Positions 1 through 7,730 of a DNA stretch of 14,929 nucleotides are shown piece by piece (position 1 is the first letter of the stretch; each line of letters begins with the position of its first letter). Both the position numbers and the translations under genes were made by a program. Below the pieces are notes generated by a model that saw nothing but the letters and a program-made list of their open reading frames with translations, was not told the origin of the DNA and did not search any database. Source of the stretch: Bacteroidota bacterium (GTDB lineage Bacteria; Bacteroidota; Bacteroidia; Bacteroidales; Marinifilaceae). The stretch covers positions 1-14,929 of the forward strand of contig JAEXFF010000324.1 in NCBI GenBank assembly GCA_023400335.1, given 5' to 3'.

Positions 1-1
1 G

Positions 2-2020
2 CATCAGGGAGTAGATAAGATCAGTCTTTTACGGGTTTTTTTCAAAACTCTTTTATTAGGAGATAAAAGTTCCGGAGGGGGAAGTACACTCAGCCAGCAA
101 TTAGCTAAAAATTTATATCCACGTGAAGAACAGCAGGTTTCTTTTATGCCCGTTATTAAATTGAAGGAGATATTTACTGCTCATCGTTTGGAACAAATCT
201 ATTCAAAACCGGAAATTCTGACACTTTATTTAAACACGGTAGCTTTTGGGGAACGTACGTATGGGATCGAAAGTGCTGCACAAAAATATTTTTCCGTATC
301 TGCATCCGATTTGAATATTCCTCAGGCGGCAACTTTAATCGGGATGTTAAAAGGACCTTCCTGGTATAATCCGCGTTTACATCCGGACAGGGCTTTACAG
401 CGCCGGAATACGGTTATTAATCAGATGGTAAAATATGATTTTCTCAATGAAGAGGAGGGAGAGGAAGCAAAAGGGGAAGAGTTAGGCCTGCATTATAAAG
501 CCGTCAATCATTACACAGGACTAGCTCCTTATTTAAGAGAAAAGATCCGGCGGGATGCTTCGGAAATTATTGCGGAATACAATGCAACTCACGGAACTGC
601 TTATAATTTATATAAGGACCGTCTTCTGTTGACGACAACTATAAATGCAGATATGCAGCGGTATGCGGAGAGGGCAGTGAAGGAGCATATGAAAAAACTC
701 CAGCATGAATTCTATAAGCATTGGGAGAACAGAGATCCCTGGTACAATAAACCTCAGGTGTTGGAACAGGCCATCCAAAATAGTCCTGTATATCTCCGTT
801 TAAAAGAACAGGGATATGGAGAGCAGCAGATTACAGAAATGATGAATCGTAAAAAGCCGATGATGGTATATAGTGCCTATCAGGGAGAAGCTTCGGTTGA
901 GATGTCTTCCATCGATTCTCTGAAACATTATCTGAAAATTCTGCACCCCGGAATGATTGCCGTAGAGCCGCATTCCGGCAAGATACGGGTATGGGTGGGA
1001 GATTTGGATTACAAATATTTTCAGTACGATCAAGTAGAAGCCCCCCGTCAGGTCGGCTCTGTTTTCAAACCGATAGTATATAGTGCAGCTATTCACAATG
1101 GAGCTCGTTTGGATGCCTATTACAAGAATGAACAGAAAACGTATAAAGAATACGATGACTGGACTCCCCGGAATTCCGATCGGGATTATACCGGTTACTA
1201 TACATTGAAAGGGGCTTTGAGTAAATCAATCAATACGATTGCTGTAGAAGTGTTGTTGCAGACAGGCATTGAGAAAACGATTGTACATGCCCGGAATTTG
1301 GGGATTAAGTCCGATTTACCTCAATATCCTTCGCTTGCTTTAGGAAGTGCGGATATCCCTTTGTCAGAAATGATATTGCCTTATATCTGTTTTGCCAATG
1401 GAGGGAAGAAAATAAATCCGTATTATTTAGTAGAAATTAAAGATCAGGCGGGAAATGTACTTTATCGGGTTCCGGAAGCGGAAGCAAAAGAAGTTTTACC
1501 TCCCGATGAAGCTTATATTATGAGTAACATTTTGTCGGCAGTAATCAATGAAGGGACGGGGCGAAGTTTGAGAAGTACATACGGTTTAAAAAATGATCTG
1601 GCAGGAAAAACGGGAACGACTCAAAACCAGGCCGACGGATGGTTTATAGGTTATAATCCTCGTATCGTAGTCGGTATACGGGTGGGAGCGAATAACCGGA
1701 ATATACATTTCAGTTCTACCCGTTTAGGACAAGGAGCCCATATGGCAATGCCCATATTCGGTTTGTTTATGCAGGAATGCTTGAAGGATCCGGCCTATGC
1801 CCGTTGGGAAACCCTTTCTTTCCCCTTGGTTCCGGTGACGGAACAGCATGCTTTGGAAACGCCTGTTTTTCAGGAAAAGATGAATGTATTTGAACGGATC
1901 GGGAATAAAAAGTTGAAAAAAAGAGCATTGATTCATCCTACTGATACTGTAGTGAAAAAGGAAAAGAAAGGTTTTTTCCGGAAAATCGGAAATCTTTTCC
2001 GGAAGAAAAAAGAAGAATAA
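2..2020 (+). CDS. Class A penicillin-binding protein 1A (5'-truncated)
   Basis: This is a bifunctional peptidoglycan glycosyltransferase/DD-transpeptidase that polymerises and cross-links glycan strands at the outer face of the inner membrane. The reading frame is open from base 2, so the N-terminus (membrane anchor and the catalytic Glu of GT51 motif I) lies before the window. The first visible residues, HQGVD, are the end of motif I. Then follow motif II (GGGSTLSQQLAKN, about bases 74-118) and the motif III/IV stretch with KLKE and ILTLYLN (about 155-235). The transpeptidase domain shows all three signatures: SVFK with the nucleophile Ser at 1058-1060, SKSIN near 1220, and KTGTT near 1605. 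A very basic C-terminal tail rich in Lys and Arg ends the protein. About 672 residues are visible; I estimate roughly 100 are missing. It converges on the ABC permease gene with a 7-nt gap. The family is secure; which PBP1 paralogue it is cannot be told. Confidence 0.95.
   Translation, partial: HQGVDKISLLRVFFKTLLLGDKSSGGGSTLSQQLAKNLYPREEQQVSFMPVIKLKEIFTAHRLEQIYSKPEILTLYLNTVAFGERTYGIESAAQKYFSVSASDLNIPQAATLIGMLKGPSWYNPRLHPDRALQRRNTVINQMVKYDFLNEEEGEEAKGEELGLHYKAVNHYTGLAPYLREKIRRDASEIIAEYNATHGTAYNLYKDRLLLTTTINADMQRYAERAVKEHMKKLQHEFYKHWENRDPWYNKPQVLEQAIQNSPVYLRLKEQGYGEQQITEMMNRKKPMMVYSAYQGEASVEMSSIDSLKHYLKILHPGMIAVEPHSGKIRVWVGDLDYKYFQYDQVEAPRQVGSVFKPIVYSAAIHNGARLDAYYKNEQKTYKEYDDWTPRNSDRDYTGYYTLKGALSKSINTIAVEVLLQTGIEKTIVHARNLGIKSDLPQYPSLALGSADIPLSEMILPYICFANGGKKINPYYLVEIKDQAGNVLYRVPEAEAKEVLPPDEAYIMSNILSAVINEGTGRSLRSTYGLKNDLAGKTGTTQNQADGWFIGYNPRIVVGIRVGANNRNIHFSSTRLGQGAHMAMPIFGLFMQECLKDPAYARWETLSFPLVPVTEQHALETPVFQEKMNVFERIGNKKLKKRALIHPTDTVVKKEKKGFFRKIGNLFRKKKEE
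1972..2008. repeat. Near-perfect palindrome at the 3' end of the PBP gene
   Basis: Bases 1972-1985 and 1995-2008 form an inverted repeat with 14 pairs (one G-T wobble) and a 9-nt loop; the core is CCGGAAAA/TTTTCCGG. It lies inside the last codons of the PBP gene, 10 bases before the stop, in the space between two convergent genes. The arms encode two similar peptides, FFRK and LFRK. No clean T-tract follows on either strand, so its use as a terminator is only inferred. Confidence 0.5.
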
Positions 2021-2027
2021 ATAATTT

Positions 2028-3656
2028 TTAAAAGGATTTTTCAATTTTCTCCCAGCTTATGTGTTTAATACTATGGGAGAACCATACTATACCTCCCCAT
2101 AGAAAAAGAATCCCCAGGGGTATTCCATACAGAAAATTTTGAAGTTCCCTGTGGAGGAAAACGAATACAAGACTCAGTAAAGTCACTAAGAAAGAATAGA
2201 GGAGTATTTTCCCTTTTCCGAAACTGTTTCTTTCCCGGGCAAAGGGGAAGAAAGGAGATATTCTCAGTATCGCTCCCAGGATAGTACAAGTAATCACACT
2301 GAAAATAAACAGGATATCGTCTAAAAGTCCTATTCCTCCGATACAGAGAAGGAGAATACCTATACAGCCGTAAAGAGGAAGAAAATATTTAATATACACG
2401 GCTTTAAAAGCCCCTAAGATAAATTGCCCCGGATTGATGAGCGGACGGGCCTGGTAAATCCACAATTGATTACCCGATTCATTGTATTTCATACTGTCCG
2501 TAATCATAAAGGCGGCCATAAGCGATAAATAAAGGGGCATATATAGAAAGGGAGAATTTCTGTCTGTATCAGAAAAAGAGATCAGCTGAATGACGCTAAT
2601 AACCAGAATATAGGTGACAGCAGGTACGATTGCTTCTTTAAATTTGCGGTTTCCGGAAGCGAGTCGCCAGCTAAGCATAAAACCGGATTTTTGTAAAGGA
2701 TGACGGGTAAACAGAGCGGCCAGCAAATGAACCGTTTTTTCTTTTTTCACCTTTTCCCTTTTCGTCTGGAACTGATTCCCCGGACCAGCGAAACGGGTTG
2801 TGAAATAAGGTGTGAACCATTTAAAAGAAATATAGGCAGCACAGAGAGGAACAAAGATACCCAATCCACTATAAAACCAAAGACAGGTATTACTGGAAAA
2901 TGCCAGTAAACTTATGGATGTAAACCATACAGGCGGTAACAGGATAGCCTGTAACGAGAAGGAGGAGAAAAGTCCGCTAGAGAAATGGAGTGGCAAATGT
3001 ACTAAAAACTGATAACTGCAAACGACTAAAATGACCATTCCGATCTGGATGTAACTGAGGATATTCTGGAATTTTTCGTTTGACGAAAAACGGAGGCAAC
3101 CGATATAAACTGAATTTGTGATGAGTAAGGCGAACAAACTGTTACAAAGGGCCGATAAAAGAAAAAAGAGTCCCGTTGCCAATCCTTGCTGAATCCCGAT
3201 ACGAAACAAAGGGATAAGGGCAGCGCAGAGGGTTAGAAAAAGCATATAAAAGCCTAACGTAATCAGTTTGGCTGTAGAAAGAGTGAGGGGGGATACCGGC
3301 ATGCGGGAGAGAATATGGTTATCTCTGGGATCAAAAAGCATTTGGGAATATTCCGATAATAAAGAGAGAACCAGCATTACTAAAATCATGGAGTGGAATA
3401 AAAGGATGGCGGTCTGCAGATCGCTTTTGGAGTAGGTCATGAAGAAAGATACAGTTCCGAAAAATAACATGCTAAATCCTTGCTGCAGGAAAGCGGAATT
3501 TATTTTTTGAGGATTTTTCCCCCTGATTCTTCGGGAAGTTCTGTTATCTACCGTTAATTTTAGGCGAATAATGGCTGTCATCTGCTTATAATCAACGCCC
3601 ATAGCGGAAAATAAAGGATACAGAGGTTTTAGTAAAGCCAGCAAAAAGCGGATCAT
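2028..3656 (-). CDS. ABC-type transporter permease, multi-pass membrane protein
   Basis: This 542-residue protein is dominated by hydrophobic stretches, and I judge about 10-12 membrane spans by eye. They are interrupted by short charged loops, such as the DPRDNHILSR stretch around residue 110 and a Lys-rich loop near residue 300 (FQTKREKVKKEKT). Its ATG overlaps the TGA of the upstream ABC ATPase (ATGA, 3653-3656), a typical translational coupling. This makes it the membrane partner of that ATPase in an ABC-2-like exporter. The substrate is unknown. It is longer than a usual six-span ABC-2 permease (about 250-400 residues), so one chain may supply both membrane halves. The membrane nature is seen directly; transporter function is inferred mostly from the neighbour. 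The DPRDNHILSR loop resembles a segment I associate with large ABC-2-type permeases. Confidence 0.75.
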   Translation of the reverse strand: MIRFLLALLKPLYPLFSAMGVDYKQMTAIIRLKLTVDNRTSRRIRGKNPQKINSAFLQQGFSMLFFGTVSFFMTYSKSDLQTAILLFHSMILVMLVLSLLSEYSQMLFDPRDNHILSRMPVSPLTLSTAKLITLGFYMLFLTLCAALIPLFRIGIQQGLATGLFFLLSALCNSLFALLITNSVYIGCLRFSSNEKFQNILSYIQIGMVILVVCSYQFLVHLPLHFSSGLFSSFSLQAILLPPVWFTSISLLAFSSNTCLWFYSGLGIFVPLCAAYISFKWFTPYFTTRFAGPGNQFQTKREKVKKEKTVHLLAALFTRHPLQKSGFMLSWRLASGNRKFKEAIVPAVTYILVISVIQLISFSDTDRNSPFLYMPLYLSLMAAFMITDSMKYNESGNQLWIYQARPLINPGQFILGAFKAVYIKYFLPLYGCIGILLLCIGGIGLLDDILFIFSVITCTILGAILRISPFFPFARERNSFGKGKILLYSFLVTLLSLVFVFLHRELQNFLYGIPLGILFLWGGIVWFSHSIKHISWEKIEKSF

Positions 3657-4438
3657 TGGTTTTCTTTTTCGAATATGTGAATGATTTTTTCAGCTTTTTC
3701 TATCGGATTAATCATACCGGTTCGTTTGGAGAATAAATGTTCCAGTGATGAGGAATCAGATTCTTTTTTCAAAGCTTCAATTGTTCCGTCTGCTATAATT
3801 TGCCCTTCGTTCAATAATATAATCCGGGAGGAAATGCGTTCAACAACATCCATAAGATGAGAACAATAAAAAATTGTTTTTCCTTCTTTGGAAAGCTGGG
3901 AAATCATTTCTTTTACCATAATGACAGCGTTGGCATCCAGTCCGTTTAAAGGTTCATCCATAAAGAGGAGATCCGGGTGGTGTAAAAGGCCGGAGATGAT
4001 ATGGATTTTTTGTTTCATTCCTTTTGAAAAATTGAGCATACGGTCGTTACGGAAATTCTTCATTTCAAATAATTCCAATAAATCGTAACTTTTCTGGCGG
4101 GCGACATCCGGAGAAAGTCCGTATAAGCTGGATGTGAATTCCAGATATTCCATAGGGGTGAGTTGCTCGTACATTACGGCATTTTCCGGAATATAGCCTA
4201 TCCGTTTTTTTATGGCTGTATTCTCTTGCCTTAAATCGTGTCCCAAAATATGGATATCTCCTTCAAAATCGTGTAATACTCCGCACAGTATCTTTACAGT
4301 AGTGGATTTCCCGGCGCCGTTGCTTCCTAAATAACCGATCACTTCCCCCGCCTTAACTTCCAGGTGGATACCTTTTAAAACCTCTTGATTTTTGAAGCTC
4401 TTCTTCAAGTTATGAATTTGAATGACAGGATTTTCCAT
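3653..4438 (-). CDS. ABC transporter ATP-binding protein
   Basis: This cytoplasmic ATPase would energise the adjacent permease. With the chosen start it has 261 residues. It shows Walker A GSNGAGKST (residues 38-46), a Q-loop region in which the usual Gln is Glu (GYIPENAVMYEQLT), a degenerate signature NFSKGMKQK in place of LSGGQ, Walker B LLFMDEPLNGLDA, and the H-loop CSHLMD. The SKGMKQK form of the signature is common in ATPases paired with ABC-2 exporters. I chose ATG at 4436-4438, two bases after the ruvC stop. The frame could also open at a TTG at 4442-4444 overlapping that stop, adding only two residues (Met-Lys), but ATG directly before ENPVIQIHNL is the likelier start. The close spacing with ruvC upstream and the permease downstream suggests one transcript. 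Confidence 0.9.
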   Translation of the reverse strand: MENPVIQIHNLKKSFKNQEVLKGIHLEVKAGEVIGYLGSNGAGKSTTVKILCGVLHDFEGDIHILGHDLRQENTAIKKRIGYIPENAVMYEQLTPMEYLEFTSSLYGLSPDVARQKSYDLLELFEMKNFRNDRMLNFSKGMKQKIHIISGLLHHPDLLFMDEPLNGLDANAVIMVKEMISQLSKEGKTIFYCSHLMDVVERISSRIILLNEGQIIADGTIEALKKESDSSSLEHLFSKRTGMINPIEKAEKIIHIFEKENQ

Positions 4439-4440
4439 TT

Positions 4441-4995
4441 TCAAATCAATTTATCCGGATTTTTTTTAATATAATCGCTCCAGTTTTTGCATTTGGAACT
4501 GCCTGTAGAGGGCAGACTCCCCTGTAGGTGATGACAGAATGCAATAGCTATGGCGTCGGTTTCGTCTAAATTTTCAGAAGTGGTACGGATTTCCATGAAT
4601 TTACTCAAAAAGATAGAAATTTGTTCTTTGGAAGCCATTCCGTTGCCGGTAATACTCATTTTGATTTTTTTGGGAGCATATTCAAAAATAGGAATATTGC
4701 GTTGAAGGGCTGCTGCAATCGCTACTCCCTGGGCTCTTCCTAATTTAAGCATGGATTGTACGTTTTTACCGTAAAATTGCGATTCTATAGCCAGTTCGTC
4801 CGGATGGTAGCTATCAATAACTTGCAGCGTACGTTGAAAAATACGCTGGAGTTTTAGATAAGGGTCTTGAATTTTATCCATGTCCAGAACGCCGGATACG
4901 ATGAGCCGGGGTTTGAGTGTTTTGCCTTGGGTACTGATGATGGCATAGCCCATAAAATTTGTACCCGGGTCTATACCCATAATTAATTTTTCCAT
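4441..4995 (-). CDS. ruvC: Crossover junction endodeoxyribonuclease RuvC
   Basis: RuvC resolves Holliday junctions by symmetric nicking, working with the RuvAB branch migration motor. With ATG at 4993-4995 the protein has 184 residues, near the usual 170-190. The RNase H-fold acidic residues are all present: Asp9 in GIDPGT, Glu71 in AIESQFYGKN, and Asp144 and Asp147 in LDETDAIAIAFCHH. A TTG at 5008-5010 would open the frame five codons earlier, but homologues begin just before the LGIDPG strand, so ATG is preferred. It lies 74 nt downstream of the DUF4286 gene and 2 nt upstream of the ABC ATPase gene; no ruvA or ruvB is in view. A C-terminal tail of about 25 residues rich in Ser, Lys and Asn follows the conserved core. 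Confidence 0.95.
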   Translation of the reverse strand: MEKLIMGIDPGTNFMGYAIISTQGKTLKPRLIVSGVLDMDKIQDPYLKLQRIFQRTLQVIDSYHPDELAIESQFYGKNVQSMLKLGRAQGVAIAAALQRNIPIFEYAPKKIKMSITGNGMASKEQISIFLSKFMEIRTTSENLDETDAIAIAFCHHLQGSLPSTGSSKCKNWSDYIKKNPDKLI

Positions 4996-5069
4996 TTTCT
5001 TAAACTTCAATAGAGCACAGCACTGCCGATAAGAGGTATAGCTATATAAAATTCTGCAGGGACTACTGT

Positions 5070-5393
5070 TTAATGTTCCGCTTCTCCTATTTCTGTCAAT
5101 GTGCTACTGAAACAAAGGTAATAATTTTTGTATTTCCCGTTGATTTTTTCTTGCACCACAGGAAGATGAACCTGCACGAAATGGTTTAGAGCTTCCGGAT
5201 TGCCAAAAATCAATTGTAAAGAATACGTTTTTCCCTCCGGTTGATCAATAGAAACTTTGGTAAATAGAATATCTTGGGTCAATTTATTTTGACGCAGGTA
5301 AAGAATATAGTGTTTCTGTATAAAAGAAATCCATTCCTCTTCTATGGTCTCGTCTACAATAAAGGTTGTGTTAAAGACAATGCGCATATTCAT
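5070..5393 (-). CDS. DUF4286 family protein
   Basis: This is a small 107-residue protein without signal peptide or membrane span. Its opening strand (MRIVFNTTFIVDE) and its end (LCFSSTLTEIGE) fit the DUF4286 family of Bacteroidota. These have a ferredoxin-like alpha/beta pattern of unknown function and, as I recall, often sit next to ruvC, as here. Two Met codons (5391-5393 and 5385-5387) could start it, and the choice changes only two residues. It lies between serS and ruvC on the same strand and may be the first gene of the ruvC-ABC transcript, because a hairpin separates it from serS. No function can be assigned from sequence. Confidence 0.8.
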   Translation of the reverse strand: MNMRIVFNTTFIVDETIEEEWISFIQKHYILYLRQNKLTQDILFTKVSIDQPEGKTYSLQLIFGNPEALNHFVQVHLPVVQEKINGKYKNYYLCFSSTLTEIGEAEH

Positions 5394-5444
5394 AAAGAGT
5401 TATAGTCGCATAATACGGACTAGGGAGCGAAAAGGTTGCATTTA

Positions 5445-5479
5445 TTCCGGAGGCGGTAGGAAGTAAACTGCCTCCGGAA
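5445..5479 (-). terminator. Hairpin after serS, possible terminator
   Basis: A perfect 10-bp inverted repeat, TTCCGGAGGC/GCCTCCGGAA, encloses a 15-nt loop and lies 10 nt beyond the serS stop. It is GC-rich in an AT-rich gap between serS and the DUF4286 gene, which suits a transcript end. On the serS strand no U-tract follows; the T-rich flank lies on the opposite side, at about 5484-5492. It could therefore be a weak terminator, a 3'-end-protecting hairpin, or a terminator of antisense transcription. Confidence 0.5.
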
Positions 5480-5488
5480 AAATATTTT

Positions 5489-6763
5489 TTATTTAATTAA
5501 TCCGGTTCCCATAAACGGCTGTAAAACTTCCGGTAGGCGAATGCCTTCAGTGCATTGGTAATTTTCAAGCAAAGCTGCAACAATGCGGGGAAGGGCAAGA
5601 GAACTGCCATTTAAAGTATGTACCATACTGTTTTTTTTCTCTCCTTTTGCCCGGTAACGTAATTTTAAGCGATTCGCTTGAAAATCTTCAAAATTGGAGA
5701 CAGAACTTACTTCCAGCCATTTTTCCTGGGCTTTGGAAAATACTTCGAAATCATACGTCAGGGCAGAGGTAAAACTGATATCTCCTCCGCATAAACGGAC
5801 GATACGATAGGGAAGTCCCAATTTGATCAGCAGTCCTTCCACATGTTTTACCATCTCGTCCAGGGCTGCATAAGATTTTTCCGGTTTGGTTATTTGTACA
5901 ATTTCGACTTTGTCAAACTGATGAAGACGGTTCAATCCGCGTACGTCTTTTCCGTAAGAACCCGCCTCTCGTCTGAAACAAGGGGTATAAGCAGTATTCT
6001 TAATCGGTAATTGTTCCCCGTCCACAATCATATCCCGGTACAGATTGGTAACAGGCACTTCCGCTGTCGGAATCAGATAGAGTTTGTCTTCATTCACATA
6101 ATACATTTGTCCGTCTTTGTCGGGAAGTTGTCCTGTGCCATAACCGGAGTCAGCATTCACCATAAGGGGAGGCATCACTTCTTCATAACCGGCTTTAATA
6201 TTTTCCTCCAGAAAGAAATAAATCAGGGCTCGTTGTAAACGGGCTCCCAAACCTTTATATACCGGGAAACCTGCTCCTGTAATTTTTACTCCGGTTTCAA
6301 AGTCAATTAAACTGTATTTTCTGGCTAATTCCCAATGGGGCAGATCGTTTTCGTGACGTTGAGGAATACTATCTACAATTTTAACAATCTGATTGTCTGC
6401 TTCTGATTTTCCTTGAGGAACCGAAATATGCGGCATATTGGGGAGTCGCAATAATATTTCTGTCAGCTCGTTGGTAAGGGCATTCAACTGTGGAACCAAA
6501 GCGGCAATTTCTTCTTTTAATTCCGTCGTTTCCAGGCGGGCTTTTTCGGCTTCTTCTTTTTTCCCATTTTTCATTAAAGCTCCGATTTCCCGGGCGGTAT
6601 TATTCATCTGGGCTTGTTTCGATTCCGATAATTGTTGTATTTTTTTCCGTTCCCCGTCCAGGGCGATAATTTTTTCTATGAGCTCACGAGCATCGAAATT
6701 TTTTACGGCCAGGCGTTCGATGACAATTTCTTTGTTTTCCTGGATAAATTTTAAATTTAACAT
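5489..6763 (-). CDS. serS: Seryl-tRNA synthetase
   Basis: SerRS charges tRNA-Ser (and tRNA-Sec where present) with serine in the cytoplasm. The 424 residues match the usual length. The first ~110 residues form the charged antiparallel coiled-coil arm that grips the long variable arm of tRNA-Ser, visible as heptad-like Glu/Lys/Leu/Ala runs. The class II catalytic core follows: the serine-binding TAE in LIPTAEVPVTNLY, motif 2 beginning FRREAGSYGKD (Phe263-Arg264-Arg265-Glu266) and continuing to LHQFDKVEI, and motif 3 near the C-terminus in NGSSLALPRIVAALLENYQ. ATG at 6761-6763 is the start, giving MLNLKFIQENKE as in homologues. It is separated from rpmA by an intrinsic terminator and about 180 nt of leader, so it probably has its own promoter, which I could not recognise. 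Confidence 0.97.
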   Translation of the reverse strand: MLNLKFIQENKEIVIERLAVKNFDARELIEKIIALDGERKKIQQLSESKQAQMNNTAREIGALMKNGKKEEAEKARLETTELKEEIAALVPQLNALTNELTEILLRLPNMPHISVPQGKSEADNQIVKIVDSIPQRHENDLPHWELARKYSLIDFETGVKITGAGFPVYKGLGARLQRALIYFFLEENIKAGYEEVMPPLMVNADSGYGTGQLPDKDGQMYYVNEDKLYLIPTAEVPVTNLYRDMIVDGEQLPIKNTAYTPCFRREAGSYGKDVRGLNRLHQFDKVEIVQITKPEKSYAALDEMVKHVEGLLIKLGLPYRIVRLCGGDISFTSALTYDFEVFSKAQEKWLEVSSVSNFEDFQANRLKLRYRAKGEKKNSMVHTLNGSSLALPRIVAALLENYQCTEGIRLPEVLQPFMGTGLIK

Positions 6764-6764
6764 A

Positions 6765-6837
6765 ACTATTTAGATTTTGTTAATAGTACCTGAAAAGTCA
6801 CTTTCCCTCAAAAACGAATTTAATCCGATTGACTTTT
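6765..6837 (-). promoter_or_regulatory. Two inverted repeats in the serS 5' leader
   Basis: Two perfect inverted repeats lie just upstream of serS. One pairs ACTATT (6765-6770) with AATAGT (6782-6787) across an 11-nt loop and, in the transcript, ends one base before the AUG. The other pairs AAAAGTCA (6793-6800) with TGACTTTT (6830-6837) across 29 nt. Both are AT-rich and weak. They could modulate start-codon access, but no T-box or other named element is recognisable. Between 6838 and 6946 I see nothing else. Confidence 0.3.
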
Positions 6838-6946
6838 ATTTTCAGGCATTTCCGGTTCCGAAATATTCAAGCTCAGGGCAATAAATCTTTGTTTTCGCTA
6901 CTTCCTCCAGGAACACTTGCCCCTTATTTTCAAGCTGTAAATATAT

Positions 6947-6984
6947 AAAAAAACTCCTGTATTCATACAGAATACAGGAGCTTT
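6947..6984 (-). terminator. Intrinsic terminator of rplU-rpmA
   Basis: On the minus strand a perfect 11-bp stem, CTCCTGTATTC/GAATACAGGAG (6970-6980 with 6954-6964), with a 5-nt loop is followed by seven T residues (6953 down to 6947) and more AT-rich sequence. This is a textbook rho-independent terminator 20-50 nt after the rpmA stop. AAAAG precedes the stem, so on the plus strand it also has a T-rich tail (CTTTTAATAATTTTT) and may work in both directions. Confidence 0.9.
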
Positions 6985-7003
6985 TAATAATTTTTATTCG
7001 TCC

Positions 7004-7282
7004 TTATTCAGCTACCTTTTCTGCAGAAACGATAGGCTTAATGGAAACATAGGATCTGTCTTTTTGTTTTTTTGTAAAAACTACTTCCCCGTCAACTAAT
7101 GCATATAAAGTGTGGTCTTTACCTATACCTACATTTTGTCCCGGATTATGTACAGTACCTCTTTGACGAACCAGAATATTACCTGCTTTGGCTATTTGTC
7201 CGCCCCAGATTTTGATTCCTAATCGTTTACTTTCGGATTCACGGCCGTTCTTGGAACTACCGACACCTTTCTTGTGTGCCAT
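7004..7282 (-). CDS. rpmA: 50S ribosomal protein L27
   Basis: L27 sits in the large ribosomal subunit, with its N-terminal tail reaching the peptidyl transferase centre. The 92-residue protein starts [20 protein letters not shown], the standard form without the cleavable N-terminal extension seen in Firmicutes. It continues with the L27 core [20 protein letters not shown], then [23 protein letters not shown] at 7280-7282 is unambiguous. It follows rplU after a 59-nt gap and is closed by the strong terminator at 6947-6984. The L21-L27 gene pair is conserved across bacteria. Confidence 0.98.
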   Translation of the reverse strand: MAHKKGVGSSKNGRESESKRLGIKIWGGQIAKAGNILVRQRGTVHNPGQNVGIGKDHTLYALVDGEVVFTKKQKDRSYVSIKPIVSAEKVAE

Positions 7283-7341
7283 ATTTTGAAATTTTTAAGT
7301 TTACAAATTGTTTACTAATCATTCCTCTCCGGAATAAAAAA

Positions 7342-7653
7342 TCAAGCATTGATCGCTTCGATCTGAATCTGCGTCAGGCATTGACGATGCCCGTTCTTTC
7401 TCTTGAACGTTTTCCTTCTTTTCTTCTTAAAGATAATGACTTTATCAGCTTTGACGTGAGCCAATACTTTTGCGGTAACTTTTGCGCCTTCAATTTTCGG
7501 CGTACCGATCTGAATGTTACTTCCGTCTTCTACCAGAAGTACATTATCAAATTCTACCTGAGCGCCTTCTTCTGCCTCAAGTCTGTGGACATACACTTTA
7601 CGGTCTTTCTCAACTTTAAACTGCTGTCCTGCGATTTCAACAATTGCGTACAT
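7342..7653 (-). CDS. rplU: 50S ribosomal protein L21
   Basis: L21 binds 23S rRNA in the large subunit. The 103-residue protein begins MYAIVEIAGQQFKVEKD, the family's standard start, and holds the basic RNA-binding segment FKKKRRKTFKRKNGHRQ, ending LTQIQIEAI. An in-frame ATG nine codons upstream (7678-7680) would add MVLTLKQFT, which is not part of the family, so I place the start at 7651-7653. It is the first gene of the rplU-rpmA operon, driven by the promoter at 7731-7761. Confidence 0.97.
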   Translation of the reverse strand: MYAIVEIAGQQFKVEKDRKVYVHRLEAEEGAQVEFDNVLLVEDGSNIQIGTPKIEGAKVTAKVLAHVKADKVIIFKKKRRKTFKRKNGHRQCLTQIQIEAINA

Positions 7654-7680
7654 TGTAAATTGTTTTAATGTTAGTACCAT

Positions 7681-7711
7681 GGGGTGGGCATTTATCCGCT
7701 TATTGTACCCC
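7681..7711 (-). promoter_or_regulatory. Possible hairpin in the rplU leader
   Basis: The predicted untranslated leader of rplU (about 70 nt) holds GGGGU near its 5' end and ACCCC 21 nt later (plus-strand bases 7707-7711 and 7681-7685), which can pair fully. Ribosomal protein operons are often autoregulated through such leaders, but I recognise no named leader class here, and a five-pair stem may be chance. Confidence 0.3.
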
Positions 7712-7730
7712 TGAGGAAAAATTTGTGGTG

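Noticed and set aside
6011..6773. Open frames on the plus strand across serS
   Set aside because: They lie wholly or almost wholly inside serS, antisense to it, have no family resemblance, and one runs across the serS start codon; they are shadows of a certain gene.
6838..6946. T-box or other named riboswitch upstream of serS
   Set aside because: No T-box core sequence, specifier stem or other known riboswitch consensus could be seen.
7276..7668. 130-codon plus-strand frame across rplU
   Set aside because: It is antisense to the well-recognised L21 gene, and the protein has no plausible composition or motif.
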